Source: DATIJJ01 sp035478255
Lineage (GTDB): Bacteria > Pseudomonadota > Gammaproteobacteria > DSM-16500
Assembly: GCA_035478255.1 (NCBI GenBank)
Contig: DATIJV010000038.1
Span: forward strand, 1-45,198
Direction: 5' to 3'
DNA length: 45,198 bases
Shown: positions 15,608 to 22,322 of the stretch, piece by piece
How the letters are laid out: each line of letters begins with the position of its first letter
How positions within the stretch are numbered: position 1 is the stretch's first letter
Program-made: the position numbers and the translations under genes
The notes under the pieces: model-generated
The model's input: the letters and a program-made list of their open reading frames with translations, nothing else
Database searches by the model: none
What the model was told of the DNA's origin: nothing

Positions 15608-16498
15608 ATGTCAAATCATGCAATTTTGAAAGAAATCAATAGTCGTCATTGGAATCAAGTATTTTCGGAAGAACTTCAGTTCGAGTGTACCGGAGCTTTG
15701 GAAGGCGGAAAAATATTATTATTTCCCCAATTAGCTTTCACATTATTACCGCATGAAAATAAATTTCTGTCGGCGGTTTATGCAAATAAAAAAACAAAAA
15801 ATATCAGCTTTAATTATGCGAATGATACATTGCGCGGAACGCATTGTGCGGAAAAAGAATATGAAGAATTAAAAACAATGATGCGGCGGTTTGCTCAATC
15901 TGCAGAAAGTCTGGTTCACAAAATATTTCCGTCGTATGTTATGGCATTGCAGTGGGGGCGGACCAGTTTTAGACCGGTTGAAATTTCGGGACGTGTGACG
16001 TCTTATCGCAAGGATGATACGCGTTTACATGTTGATGCGTTTCCTGCAACGCCGAATCAGGGGCGGCGAATTTTGCGTGTTTTTGCAAATGTTAATCCAG
16101 AAGGAAAAAGTCGATTGTGGCGCGTAGGAGAGCCATTTTTAAATGTAGCAAATCGGTTTTTGCCGCAAATTAAAAAATCCTGGCCCGGTAAAGCCATGCT
16201 GTTAAAAATGCTGAAACTCACAAAAAGTTACCGCACGGAATACGATCATATCATGCTGCAGATTCATGATCGCATGAAAGCAGATTTGGATTATCAAAAA
16301 AATGTTTCTCAAAATGAAATTCATTTTAATGCGGGCAGCAGTTGGATTGTGCAAACGGACCATGTTTCACATGCGGCAATGGCGGGACAGTATGTGTTGG
16401 AACAAACATTTTATTTGCCAGTCGATAGGATGATGAAACCAGAACTTTCGCCATTACGGGTGTTGGAAAAGTTGAGCGAGAGGTTATTATCGCAATGA
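15608..16498 (+). CDS. kdoO: Kdo hydroxylase-like Fe(II)/2-oxoglutarate dioxygenase
   Basis: A 296-residue protein resembling the Kdo 3-hydroxylase family (KdoO), which converts the lipid-A-proximal Kdo sugar of LPS to Ko, using iron and 2-oxoglutarate at the membrane. The metal-binding HxD is His141-Asp143 in RLHVDAFPATPNQGRRILRVFANVNP, and the distal His is probably His252 or His255 in QTDHVSHAAMAGQYVLEQTFYLP. Length fits the family (about 290 aa). The frame opens at a TTG at 15584, but ATG 15608 has TTTAGG before it and gives the natural N terminus. It converges with the cNMP gene, with one base between them. Recognition is from memory of the family's motif, so moderately sure. Confidence 0.72.
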   Translation: MSNHAILKEINSRHWNQVFSEELQFECTGALEGGKILLFPQLAFTLLPHENKFLSAVYANKKTKNISFNYANDTLRGTHCAEKEYEELKTMMRRFAQSAESLVHKIFPSYVMALQWGRTSFRPVEISGRVTSYRKDDTRLHVDAFPATPNQGRRILRVFANVNPEGKSRLWRVGEPFLNVANRFLPQIKKSWPGKAMLLKMLKLTKSYRTEYDHIMLQIHDRMKADLDYQKNVSQNEIHFNAGSSWIVQTDHVSHAAMAGQYVLEQTFYLPVDRMMKPELSPLRVLEKLSERLLSQ

Positions 16499-16499
16499 A

Positions 16500-16970
16500 T
16501 CACTCACTCTCAGAAGAAAATCCTAGGATTTTCGAAGCATTTTTTCGCATCACTGCACTGACATGTGAATTCGACAATGCAAAGCCATGAAATGCTGCGA
16601 CACTTAAGCGTAATGCAACAAGAGGTGAAATCGCAGTAACCGTTGCAGTTCGCACGCCGGAAACAGAATAAAAACCTGTCTCATTTAATCCTATCGCAGC
16701 ACCTTCATGAAGTGTTGCAACAGATTCAATATGTGTCGCGCCCTCTTGAATGGAAACATGCCTGACATCTGCAATTCCTTTAACAATAAAATAAACGCTA
16801 TCAACATGCTCGCCTTCTGTCACAATAGTATCTTCCGGCGCGAAATGTTTTTCAGTGAGTAAACTTGCAAGCACATCTATTTCTTCATCGGTGAGTTGAG
16901 TAAACACGTTTTGCTTTTTGATAAAGGATCTTTTGATATCCATATCAATGACATATTCAGTTTCAGACAT
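16500..16970 (-). CDS. Stand-alone cyclic nucleotide-binding domain protein
   Basis: A 156-residue protein that is almost entirely one cNMP-binding (CAP_ED) domain: VFTQLTDEEIDVLASLLTEKHFAPEDTIVTEGEHVDSVYFIVKGIADV, then HEGAAIGLNETG, then RTATVTAISPLVALRLSVAAFHGF. No DNA-binding HTH, kinase, channel or diguanylate domain is attached. The phosphate-binding cassette GAAIGLNETGFYSVSGVRTATV lacks a classical GE....RAA motif, so nucleotide binding is doubtful. I start it at ATG 16970, which has CAGGAG nine bases upstream; the longer frame from 17003 has no RBS. Such free domains are frequent in Legionella-like genomes; the function is unknown. Confidence 0.78.
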   Translation of the reverse strand: MSETEYVIDMDIKRSFIKKQNVFTQLTDEEIDVLASLLTEKHFAPEDTIVTEGEHVDSVYFIVKGIADVRHVSIQEGATHIESVATLHEGAAIGLNETGFYSVSGVRTATVTAISPLVALRLSVAAFHGFALSNSHVSAVMRKNASKILGFSSESE

Positions 16971-17135
16971 ATGCGTTACTCCTGAAATAGCTCCTATTTT
17001 CATATTATGCGAAATTTGACAGAAAAACCAGTTAATTAAAGTGAGGAAAATAAAAATCTGATTAAATTCAGTTAATTATCATGATCACCCCTCGGCGTTT
17101 TGGGAATGTTAAAATAATTATAAAAGGGGGAGTTT

Positions 17136-17594
17136 ATGAAAACTATAATGAGTGCCAATCAGTTTGTTTCAATGGGTCGAATCTTTGTTTTAGTTTTGCT
17201 CTTTGTCTTGCCATTAAATTCACAAGCAGAATACTACTTAGTGTATGGCGAGCCGGTTTGTGATTACTGTCAGGCTAGAAGAGTGTACTATCGTCCTGTT
17301 CATAAAGTTAAAGTTTACAAATATAAACACTGTAAAAAATATTATAAAAAGACTGTTTATCACAGGCGAAGCCATTATAGTATCATGGTTTATTATCCGG
17401 TACCGGTTTATGAGCGCGCTTCTTGTGGATGTTGTGGATGCGGAGGATTTATTCAGCCAACATATTATTGGGCGCCAGCACCGTATCGAGTTTATTACGC
17501 GCATCCGAATGATCGGTTAGTCGCAAATCGTTATGAAGAATATTATTATGATCCCAGTGTAGATACGGGTACGGCGGATAATGATATTTATTAA
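17136..17594 (+). CDS. Secreted Tyr/Cys-rich small protein, unknown function
   Basis: I do not recognise a family. The 152-residue product has a signal peptide (hydrophobic core IFVLVLLFVLPLNS, cleavage likely after SQA) and an unusual mature part. It is rich in Tyr (about 20%), with basic Lys/Tyr/His clusters (KVKVYKYKHCKKYYKK), a Cys/Gly knot-like run (CGCCGCGG) and a CDYC pair. Aromatic-basic, Cys-rich composition suggests a surface or envelope protein with disulfides or metal sites. RBS is AAGGGGGAG. A small lipoprotein gene starts 25 bases after its stop, so the two are probably co-transcribed. Confidence 0.75.
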   Translation: MKTIMSANQFVSMGRIFVLVLLFVLPLNSQAEYYLVYGEPVCDYCQARRVYYRPVHKVKVYKYKHCKKYYKKTVYHRRSHYSIMVYYPVPVYERASCGCCGCGGFIQPTYYWAPAPYRVYYAHPNDRLVANRYEEYYYDPSVDTGTADNDIY

Positions 17595-17619
17595 TTATAT
17601 TAAAGAAGGGAAATTAAGT

Positions 17620-17829
17620 ATGAAATTATTCACTACAGCATTATTCGCTCTTGTATTTTTGTCTGGATGTGCTTATATTCAAGGCAGAAAAGATCAACAG
17701 CAAGCCGTGCCTCAAGAGACACAGAAGGGCAAAGTGGTGCAAATGCAAGAACCTGTACCGCCTGCACAAAACACGTCACCGAACCCATCAACTACTGCAT
17801 CCAAGATGTTGACACCGATTACACAATAA
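17620..17829 (+). CDS. Small Pro/Gln-rich lipoprotein
   Basis: A 69-residue lipoprotein. The signal peptide MKLFTTALFALVFLSGC ends in a lipobox (LSGC) with Cys17 as the lipidated residue. The mature part is low-complexity, rich in Gln, Pro, Thr and Ser, with no recognisable fold. The frame opens at 17581 inside the previous gene, but ATG 17620 follows AAGAAGGGA and starts directly with a proper signal sequence. It probably shares a transcript with the Tyr/Cys-rich protein upstream, and a perfect palindrome follows 25 bases after its stop. Function unknown. Confidence 0.7.
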   Translation: MKLFTTALFALVFLSGCAYIQGRKDQQQAVPQETQKGKVVQMQEPVPPAQNTSPNPSTTASKMLTPITQ

Positions 17830-17854
17830 TAAGGTATTGAATTTAAAGACTTTA

Positions 17855-17879
17855 TTTGTGCTCAAAATTTGAGCACAAA
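17855..17879. repeat. Perfect 12-bp-arm palindrome
   Basis: TTTGTGCTCAAA, one A, then TTTGAGCACAAA. It lies between the lipoprotein gene and the amino-acid permease, just upstream of the latter's -35. It could be an operator for the permease or the 3' hairpin of the preceding transcript; no T-run follows. Confidence 0.7.
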
Positions 17880-17887
17880 CTGCTGGT

Positions 17888-17915
17888 TTGTGATAAAATA
17901 TTAAAAAAATATACA
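17888..17915 (+). promoter_or_regulatory. Probable promoter of the amino-acid permease
   Basis: TTGTGA (17888-17893), 16 bases, then TATACA (17910-17915). The start codon of the permease is 26 bases further on, after CAGGAAAA. Confidence 0.5.
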
Positions 17916-17940
17916 GGGTATAAAAACTCAGGAAAAATTT

Positions 17941-19380
17941 ATGGCATTACAAAACATCCAACAAAATCAAAAGCCGTTGACCATTTTCAGACTGGTCATG
18001 ATGTCAGTCATTGCGATTGACAGTTTAAAAAATTTACCGGCGAATGCACAATATGGCAGCAGTTTATTATTTTTTTATTTAATTGCAACGGTTGCTTTTT
18101 TTATTCCGTCGGCATTAGTAGCAGCAGAATTAGCGACAGGGTGGCCTGAAACAGGAGGAGTTTATGTCTGGGTGCGCGAAGCATTCGGTAAGCGCATGGC
18201 TTTTATTTCAGTCTGGACGCAGTGGTTGTATCAATTGATTTGGTATCCTACGATTCTTTCTTTTATTGCAGTCACGATTGCTTATTTTATTTCTCCGTCA
18301 TTTGCACAAGATAAAAATTATATTCTCTTGATGATTTTAAGCGTATTTTGGATTGCAACTTTATTGAGTTGTTTTGGTTTAAGAATTTCGAGTAACGTCA
18401 GCACTTTGAGCGCATTGATTGGTGTGATTATTCCAATGTTAGGCATTGCCTTGCTCGGTATTTACTGGATTTATTCAGGTCATCTTTCACAAATTCATTT
18501 TAACCTTCAATCTACCGTGACTCATGTATTCAGCGAAGATAATTTTCGATTATTCGTAAATTTATTATTTAGTTTGATGGGAATTGAAATGGTTGCAGTG
18601 CATGCTGGAGATGTAAAAAATCCAGTGAGTGATTATCCTAAAGCGATTGTTTTTGCTGCGATTATTATTCTTGCGACGGTGATTCCTTCTTCACTGGCTA
18701 TTGCGACAGTGATTTCGCCCAAGGAAATCAATTTAACTTCTGGTGTCATTGAGGCATTCACTATTTTCCTGGACGCATTTCATTTGGCCTGGTTAAAAAC
18801 ATTTGTGATCATGTCTGTGGCCATCGGTAGTTTTGGAATTTTTATGGTTTGGTTATTATCATCTGCTCGTTGTTTGTTAGTCGCAGCAAATGATGATTGT
18901 CTTCCGCAATTTTTTCAAAAAACGAATCAGAAGCAAATGCCAGTTGCCTTATTGTTGATTCAAGGAATTATTTTTACTGTGTTATCTTCTGCTTTTATTT
19001 TAATGCCTTCAGTCAATAGCGCATTCTGGCTGTTGACTGCTTCATCAGCTCAGCTTGCACTGATTTATTATGTTTTCCTATTTGCATCGGCATTAAAACT
19101 TCGTTATGAAAAACCTAATGTGCATCGGCCTTTTCGTGTCGGAAAAAGTAAAGCTTTGTTATGGGGAATTTGTTTATTAGCGATTATCACTTGTATTGCT
19201 TCAATTTGTTTTGGATTTTTGCCGCCGCCGGATATTGCAAAAAGTCAGGTAGCTTTTTATGACATCACATTGTGTTTATTGATTGTTGGAGGATGTGGTG
19301 CCGCGTGGATAATTTATGAAAAAAGTCAGGCGCGGGTTTGCAATGACGAAATGTCAGCGGTAAAAGCAAGTATTCTGTGA
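17941..19380 (+). CDS. APC-family amino acid permease/antiporter (GadC-like)
   Basis: A 479-residue inner-membrane protein with about 12 hydrophobic helices. It belongs to the amino acid-polyamine-organocation superfamily: the N-terminal helix has SVIAIDSLKNLPANAQYG, followed by FFIPSALVAAELATGWPETGGVYVWVREAFG, the GG-containing family signature in the TM2-3 region. It looks closest to the glutamate/GABA antiporter (GadC) group by this N terminus, but the C-plug that marks GadC itself is not evident at the short tail. The substrate is unknown. It appears monocistronic, with its own promoter and a strong palindrome after the stop. Amino-acid uptake of this kind is often abundant in host-dependent Legionellales. 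Confidence 0.85.
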   Translation: MALQNIQQNQKPLTIFRLVMMSVIAIDSLKNLPANAQYGSSLLFFYLIATVAFFIPSALVAAELATGWPETGGVYVWVREAFGKRMAFISVWTQWLYQLIWYPTILSFIAVTIAYFISPSFAQDKNYILLMILSVFWIATLLSCFGLRISSNVSTLSALIGVIIPMLGIALLGIYWIYSGHLSQIHFNLQSTVTHVFSEDNFRLFVNLLFSLMGIEMVAVHAGDVKNPVSDYPKAIVFAAIIILATVIPSSLAIATVISPKEINLTSGVIEAFTIFLDAFHLAWLKTFVIMSVAIGSFGIFMVWLLSSARCLLVAANDDCLPQFFQKTNQKQMPVALLLIQGIIFTVLSSAFILMPSVNSAFWLLTASSAQLALIYYVFLFASALKLRYEKPNVHRPFRVGKSKALLWGICLLAIITCIASICFGFLPPPDIAKSQVAFYDITLCLLIVGGCGAAWIIYEKSQARVCNDEMSAVKASIL

Positions 19381-19391
19381 TCATTAAAAAG

Positions 19392-19427
19392 GCAGGGTAG
19401 GCAAAGGCATGCTTTTGCCTACCCTGC
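19392..19427. repeat. Near-perfect 36-base palindrome after the permease
   Basis: The arms GCAGGGTAGGCAAA and TTTGCCTACCCTGC are perfect, and the centre (GGCATGCT) is self-complementary with one G-T pair. It starts 11 bases after the permease stop. No T-run follows on the plus strand. REP-like or a 3'-end stabilising hairpin. Confidence 0.8.
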
Positions 19428-19557
19428 ACTTTAGCTTGTAAAATCAGTCAGTTATTTCATTTAACGCTTTTTTTCCTATTCTCCATACGATATATAAAAT
19501 GGGAGTATAATAAAAACGTGGGTTTCAATAACTCTAATTAATTGGGAGGTTGTTGCT

Positions 19558-19833
19558 ATGTATAAAACTACAGCGAGACATCACAAAAAAGCACATCACA
19601 GCGATTATGATATTTATGGCGACTTAGCAAAAATTAAAGATGCACTAGCTGGTGCTACGTCAGGAATGAAAGGGCGTGCCGGTGAAATGTTGTCACAATC
19701 GTTTGATGATATGAGAGAGAAATCAGCCGCGCTGCAAGAAAATGTTGGGACCTATGTTTCAGAAAAACCCTTCAAATCAATCGGCGCAGCATTATTGGCA
19801 GGACTTTTTATTGGATATTTTCTTCATAAATAA
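19558..19833 (+). CDS. YqjD/ElaB-like (DUF883) tail-anchored membrane protein
   Basis: A 91-residue protein with a charged helical body and a single C-terminal membrane helix ending in GLFIGYFLHK. The pattern PFKSIGAALLAGLFIGYFL is the hallmark of the ElaB/YqjD/YgaM family. E. coli members sit in the inner membrane, bind ribosomes and are made in stationary phase. The N terminus is His/Lys rich (ARHHKKAHH), which is not usual. A strong RBS (TGGGAGG) precedes the ATG, and TATAAT at 19506-19511 may be its -10. A two-helix membrane protein gene follows, as yqjE follows yqjD in E. coli. Confidence 0.82.
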   Translation: MYKTTARHHKKAHHSDYDIYGDLAKIKDALAGATSGMKGRAGEMLSQSFDDMREKSAALQENVGTYVSEKPFKSIGAALLAGLFIGYFLHK

Positions 19834-19841
19834 TCTTAACT

Positions 19842-19884
19842 AGCATCCAGTGCTTAAATACAAACACTACAAACACTGGATGCT
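19842..19884. repeat. Inverted repeat between the DUF883 gene and the next gene
   Basis: AGCATCCAGTG (19842-19852) and CACTGGATGCT (19874-19884) form an 11-bp stem with a 21-base loop. Adjacent CTGG continues weak similarity. REP-like; no T-run. Confidence 0.65.
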
Positions 19885-19928
19885 GGTACGACACTGGAGA
19901 TTACGAAAAAAATTTATAAGGATTTAAA

Positions 19929-20309
19929 ATGCCTGACCGAAAAAAACGTTCCGCTGCCAAATCTATCACAAATTTATTTTTAATGGCTCCTAAATTATTT
20001 GGTTTGATACGCGGTGTCTGGCGTAAAATAAAACTCGAAACTTACTTCACCATTAAAAATATTATTATTTTATTGATGCTCGCTTTTATGTTGGGATGTT
20101 TGTTGACAGCTACCTGGATTAGCGTATTAGCCATTCTGTTTTTTTGGCTGCTTAAATTACAATGGACGTGGTACGCGGCCGCAGCTCTTGTGATGGCATT
20201 GAATATTGTTTTTCTGATTGTTCTTGGGATTTTTGTTTTGAGAATAAGAGACAGGATTGCTTTTTCTGAAGTTGCACGGTGTTTTCGACAGGAACATACC
20301 TCTCGCTAA
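19929..20309 (+). CDS. Small two-helix membrane protein, YqjE-like
   Basis: A 126-residue basic protein with two long hydrophobic hairpins (about 40-75 and 78-105) and charged ends (MPDRKKRSAAKS; RDRIAFSEVARCFRQ). Size, topology and its place just after a YqjD-like gene match YqjE/DUF1469-type proteins. Sequence similarity is not strong enough to be certain. RBS is AAGGAT. It converges with the peptidase gene, five bases apart. Function unknown; probably works at the inner membrane with the DUF883 protein. Confidence 0.65.
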   Translation: MPDRKKRSAAKSITNLFLMAPKLFGLIRGVWRKIKLETYFTIKNIIILLMLAFMLGCLLTATWISVLAILFFWLLKLQWTWYAAAALVMALNIVFLIVLGIFVLRIRDRIAFSEVARCFRQEHTSR

Positions 20310-20314
20310 CCTCC

Positions 20315-21247
20315 TTAAACAATCTCAACCGGTCGTGCCATTGCAAATTTAACGTTTTTATTCCAATAACTATTAATGCCCCATGCAAATGCCGAAGGTT
20401 GTCCCGTTTTAGGATTTGCTTTGAGCAGCAGCGTTCCTATGCCAATCCCTGATTCATTCATTTGACGTGTATCTTTACTATGTCTGGAACGCGCTGAATC
20501 TGCTACTTGAACAAAATACACATCACTTGCACGTTCTGGTTTATCCATTACAACCATGACATGTCCGCCGGTTTCTGCACCGCGCGAATTTTTGTAACGA
20601 AAAACCAGAATATCACCTGGTTGAAGTTGTTCTATATCATTTATTTTATTCCAGTGACTTTCTGATTCATTTTCAAGATCACGAAAAAATTGAAAATAAT
20701 GAGTAGTCGCGGGATTGTCCGCACCAACAGAATTGACTAAATTGGAATACGCATCAGGATAAACACTTTGTAAAATGTGATCGACAAAATTGGAACAATC
20801 CACAATATACACGCCGCGTTCTGGATCAAAACGCTTACCGCCTAATTTGTAACTACTGTAGTGTAAGTTATCAACGGTTTTTTTCACAAAATTGACCAAA
20901 TCCTTTTTGACGGAATTCACGAGCGTGCCTGGAAACGCAGAATGCATAAAGTTTGTCATATTCACCGCAGCCAAACCATGATTTAATGGTTCTGTGGAAG
21001 AAATTTCAGTGGATTCCACTTTATCTGCCGGAACATTATTGCGTAACTGTGCATGATGTGCTGGACGATGCTTTTTATTTTTAACAAAATGTTTATTGAT
21101 ATGACGATGATTTTTATTGGCATGAATTGTTTTATGATGAATCGGAGCTGCATGATGCACAGGTTTTTTTGCTAAAACAGGCTGAACAATGCATATTAAA
21201 ATTAATACGATTGCTTGAAAGAATTTAGCTTTTGCAATACGGAACAT
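20315..21247 (-). CDS. Secreted papain-fold (NlpC/P60-like) cysteine peptidase with His-rich linker
   Basis: A 310-residue exported protein. The signal peptide is MFRIAKAKFFQAIVLILICIVQPVLA. A basic His-rich linker follows (28-66, with many His and Lys residues). The C-terminal domain (about 115-290) has the catalytic Cys in VDCSNFVDH (Cys151) and the His in GGHVMVVMDK (His229), spaced as in NlpC/P60-type amidases. LQPGDILVFRY, typical of NlpC/P60 and CHAP folds, precedes the His. It would cut peptidoglycan peptides or another amide in the periplasm or outside the cell. The His-rich linker may bind metal or the cell wall. Whether it is an amidase, endopeptidase or effector is not visible. A 12-bp-stem hairpin lies upstream. 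Confidence 0.72.
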   Translation of the reverse strand: MFRIAKAKFFQAIVLILICIVQPVLAKKPVHHAAPIHHKTIHANKNHRHINKHFVKNKKHRPAHHAQLRNNVPADKVESTEISSTEPLNHGLAAVNMTNFMHSAFPGTLVNSVKKDLVNFVKKTVDNLHYSSYKLGGKRFDPERGVYIVDCSNFVDHILQSVYPDAYSNLVNSVGADNPATTHYFQFFRDLENESESHWNKINDIEQLQPGDILVFRYKNSRGAETGGHVMVVMDKPERASDVYFVQVADSARSRHSKDTRQMNESGIGIGTLLLKANPKTGQPSAFAWGINSYWNKNVKFAMARPVEIV

Positions 21248-21377
21248 TTCATAAAGTCCTTATCAAAATAACGCTGTTTCGTATAACAGACGCTTGTTCT
21301 AATTATTATCGTTTCAGGAATTATAAAAAAAAATGACTGGAATTGCCAGTAAACAATCGGTGAGCGTGCTTGTTTGT

Positions 21378-21410
21378 TGTCATGCCAGCTAAAAGCATGC
21401 TGGCATGACA
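21378..21410. repeat. REP-like hairpin upstream of the rib operon
   Basis: TGTCATGCCAGC (21378-21389) and GCTGGCATGACA (21399-21410), perfect 12-bp stem with a 9-base loop. It stands between the divergent peptidase gene and the riboflavin promoter. TGTCATGCC-type palindromes are frequent in dispersed bacterial repeats. Confidence 0.75.
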
Positions 21411-21428
21411 GCGAGTTCACCTTTTTTA

Positions 21429-21457
21429 TTGACAAATTAAGTTTTTACGATTAACTT
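21429..21457 (+). promoter_or_regulatory. Promoter of the riboflavin operon
   Basis: TTGACA (21429-21434), 17 bases, then TAACTT (21452-21457). The -35 is consensus and the -10 is weak. The predicted start near 21464 is just before the first helix of the FMN riboswitch. Confidence 0.55.
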
Positions 21458-21470
21458 TGAAAACATTGTC

Positions 21471-21597
21471 TTCAGGGCGGGGTGTAATTCCCCACCGGCG
21501 GTAACAGCCCGCGAGCGCTTTTCTAACGGATAAAAGAAAAGGACAGCAGATTTGGTGAAACTCCAGAGCCGACGGTTAAAGTCCGGATGAAAGAAGA
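21471..21597 (+). ncRNA. FMN riboswitch (RFN element)
   Basis: All conserved RFN boxes are present: AGGGCGGGGTGTAATTCCC, CACCGGCGGTAACAGCCCGC, GAGCGC, GACAGCAGATTTGGTGAA, CTCCAGAGCCGACGG and TTAAAGTCCGGATGAAAGAAG. P1 closes by CTTC at the start with GAAG at the end. The variable P3 arm is extended by TTTCT..AGAAA pairing. Binding of FMN would switch off ribE-ribBA-ribH. CAGCAGAT inside the aptamer (21544-21551) is perfectly complementary to ATCTGCTG downstream (21618-21625), so a competing fold exists. The expression platform appears translational (next entry). Confidence 0.97.
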
Positions 21598-21682
21598 TAA
21601 TCAATGAAATATATTCATCTGCTGGGTGTTTGCACTTTTATCTTGACGCCAGCCATTCGTTTATTCCATTCATTTGATTAAT

Positions 21683-21717
21683 CCCCTGAAAATTTATACC
21701 TCAGGTATATCAAGGGG
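21683..21717 (+). promoter_or_regulatory. RBS-sequestering hairpin of the rib leader
   Basis: CCCCT (21683-21687) pairs with AGGGG (21713-21717), which is the core of the ribE Shine-Dalgarno (AAGGGGAAG). TATACC (21695-21700) pairs with GGTATA (21704-21709) inside. The hairpin would hide the ribosome site six bases before the ATG. There is no T-run, so translational control is more likely than termination. Confidence 0.65.
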
Positions 21718-21722
21718 AAGTC

Positions 21723-22322
21723 ATGTTTAATGGTATGGTAGAAACAATTGGAAAAATTGAAAATATTCAAATTCAAAATGATTGCAAGCATTTTATCATT
21801 TCATCTGAAAAATATCTTGATGATTTAAAAATTGATGACAGTATTTCAGTCAATGGTGTTTGTTTAACGGTTACCAATATTCAACATCATTTATTTCACG
21901 TGACTGCAGTGCCAGAAACACTTCGCTTGACTAACTTAAATTTTCTTGAGATAGGCCAAACAGTTAATCTGGAGCGTTCTATTCTTTTAAATGCGCGTAT
22001 CAACGGTCATTATACCCAAGGTCATGTTGACGGTGTGGGAACAATTCTCGATATAAAAAATGAAGGCGATGCCAAGCTCGTCAAAATCGGTATACCTGAA
22101 ACATTGAAAAAATATATCGTAAAAAAAGGATATGTTGCTTTGGATGGAATGAGTATCACGGTTATTTCTGTCGAAAAAAATTGGTTTACTGTGACATTTA
22201 TTCCTCACACGCAAAAAGTCACGATTGTGAAGCACTATTCAGTCGGAACATTAATCAATATTGAAGTCGATATTTTAGGTAAATATATTGAAAGTCTCAT
22301 AGGAGCATATCAGCCATGCTAA
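21723..22322 (+). CDS. ribE: Riboflavin synthase, alpha subunit
   Basis: A 199-residue protein that dismutates two 6,7-dimethyl-8-ribityllumazine into riboflavin and the pyrimidine. Two tandem lumazine-binding barrels are visible: MFNGMVETIGKIENI with SVNGVCLTVT (about 1-95) and NGHYTQGHVDGVGTILDI with ALDGMSITV (about 96-190). Length is normal (about 200-215). The N terminus MFNGMVE replaces the usual MFTGIVE, a mild change. The gene follows an FMN riboswitch and overlaps ribBA by seven bases. ribD is not in the operon here. In E. coli the equivalent gene is called ribC/ribE. Confidence 0.95.
   Translation: MFNGMVETIGKIENIQIQNDCKHFIISSEKYLDDLKIDDSISVNGVCLTVTNIQHHLFHVTAVPETLRLTNLNFLEIGQTVNLERSILLNARINGHYTQGHVDGVGTILDIKNEGDAKLVKIGIPETLKKYIVKKGYVALDGMSITVISVEKNWFTVTFIPHTQKVTIVKHYSVGTLINIEVDILGKYIESLIGAYQPC

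Noticed and set aside
19929..20309. Phage holin and thus prophage remnant
   Set aside because: Two short hydrophobic helices alone are not evidence; the YqjD-like neighbour explains it better and no phage gene is nearby.
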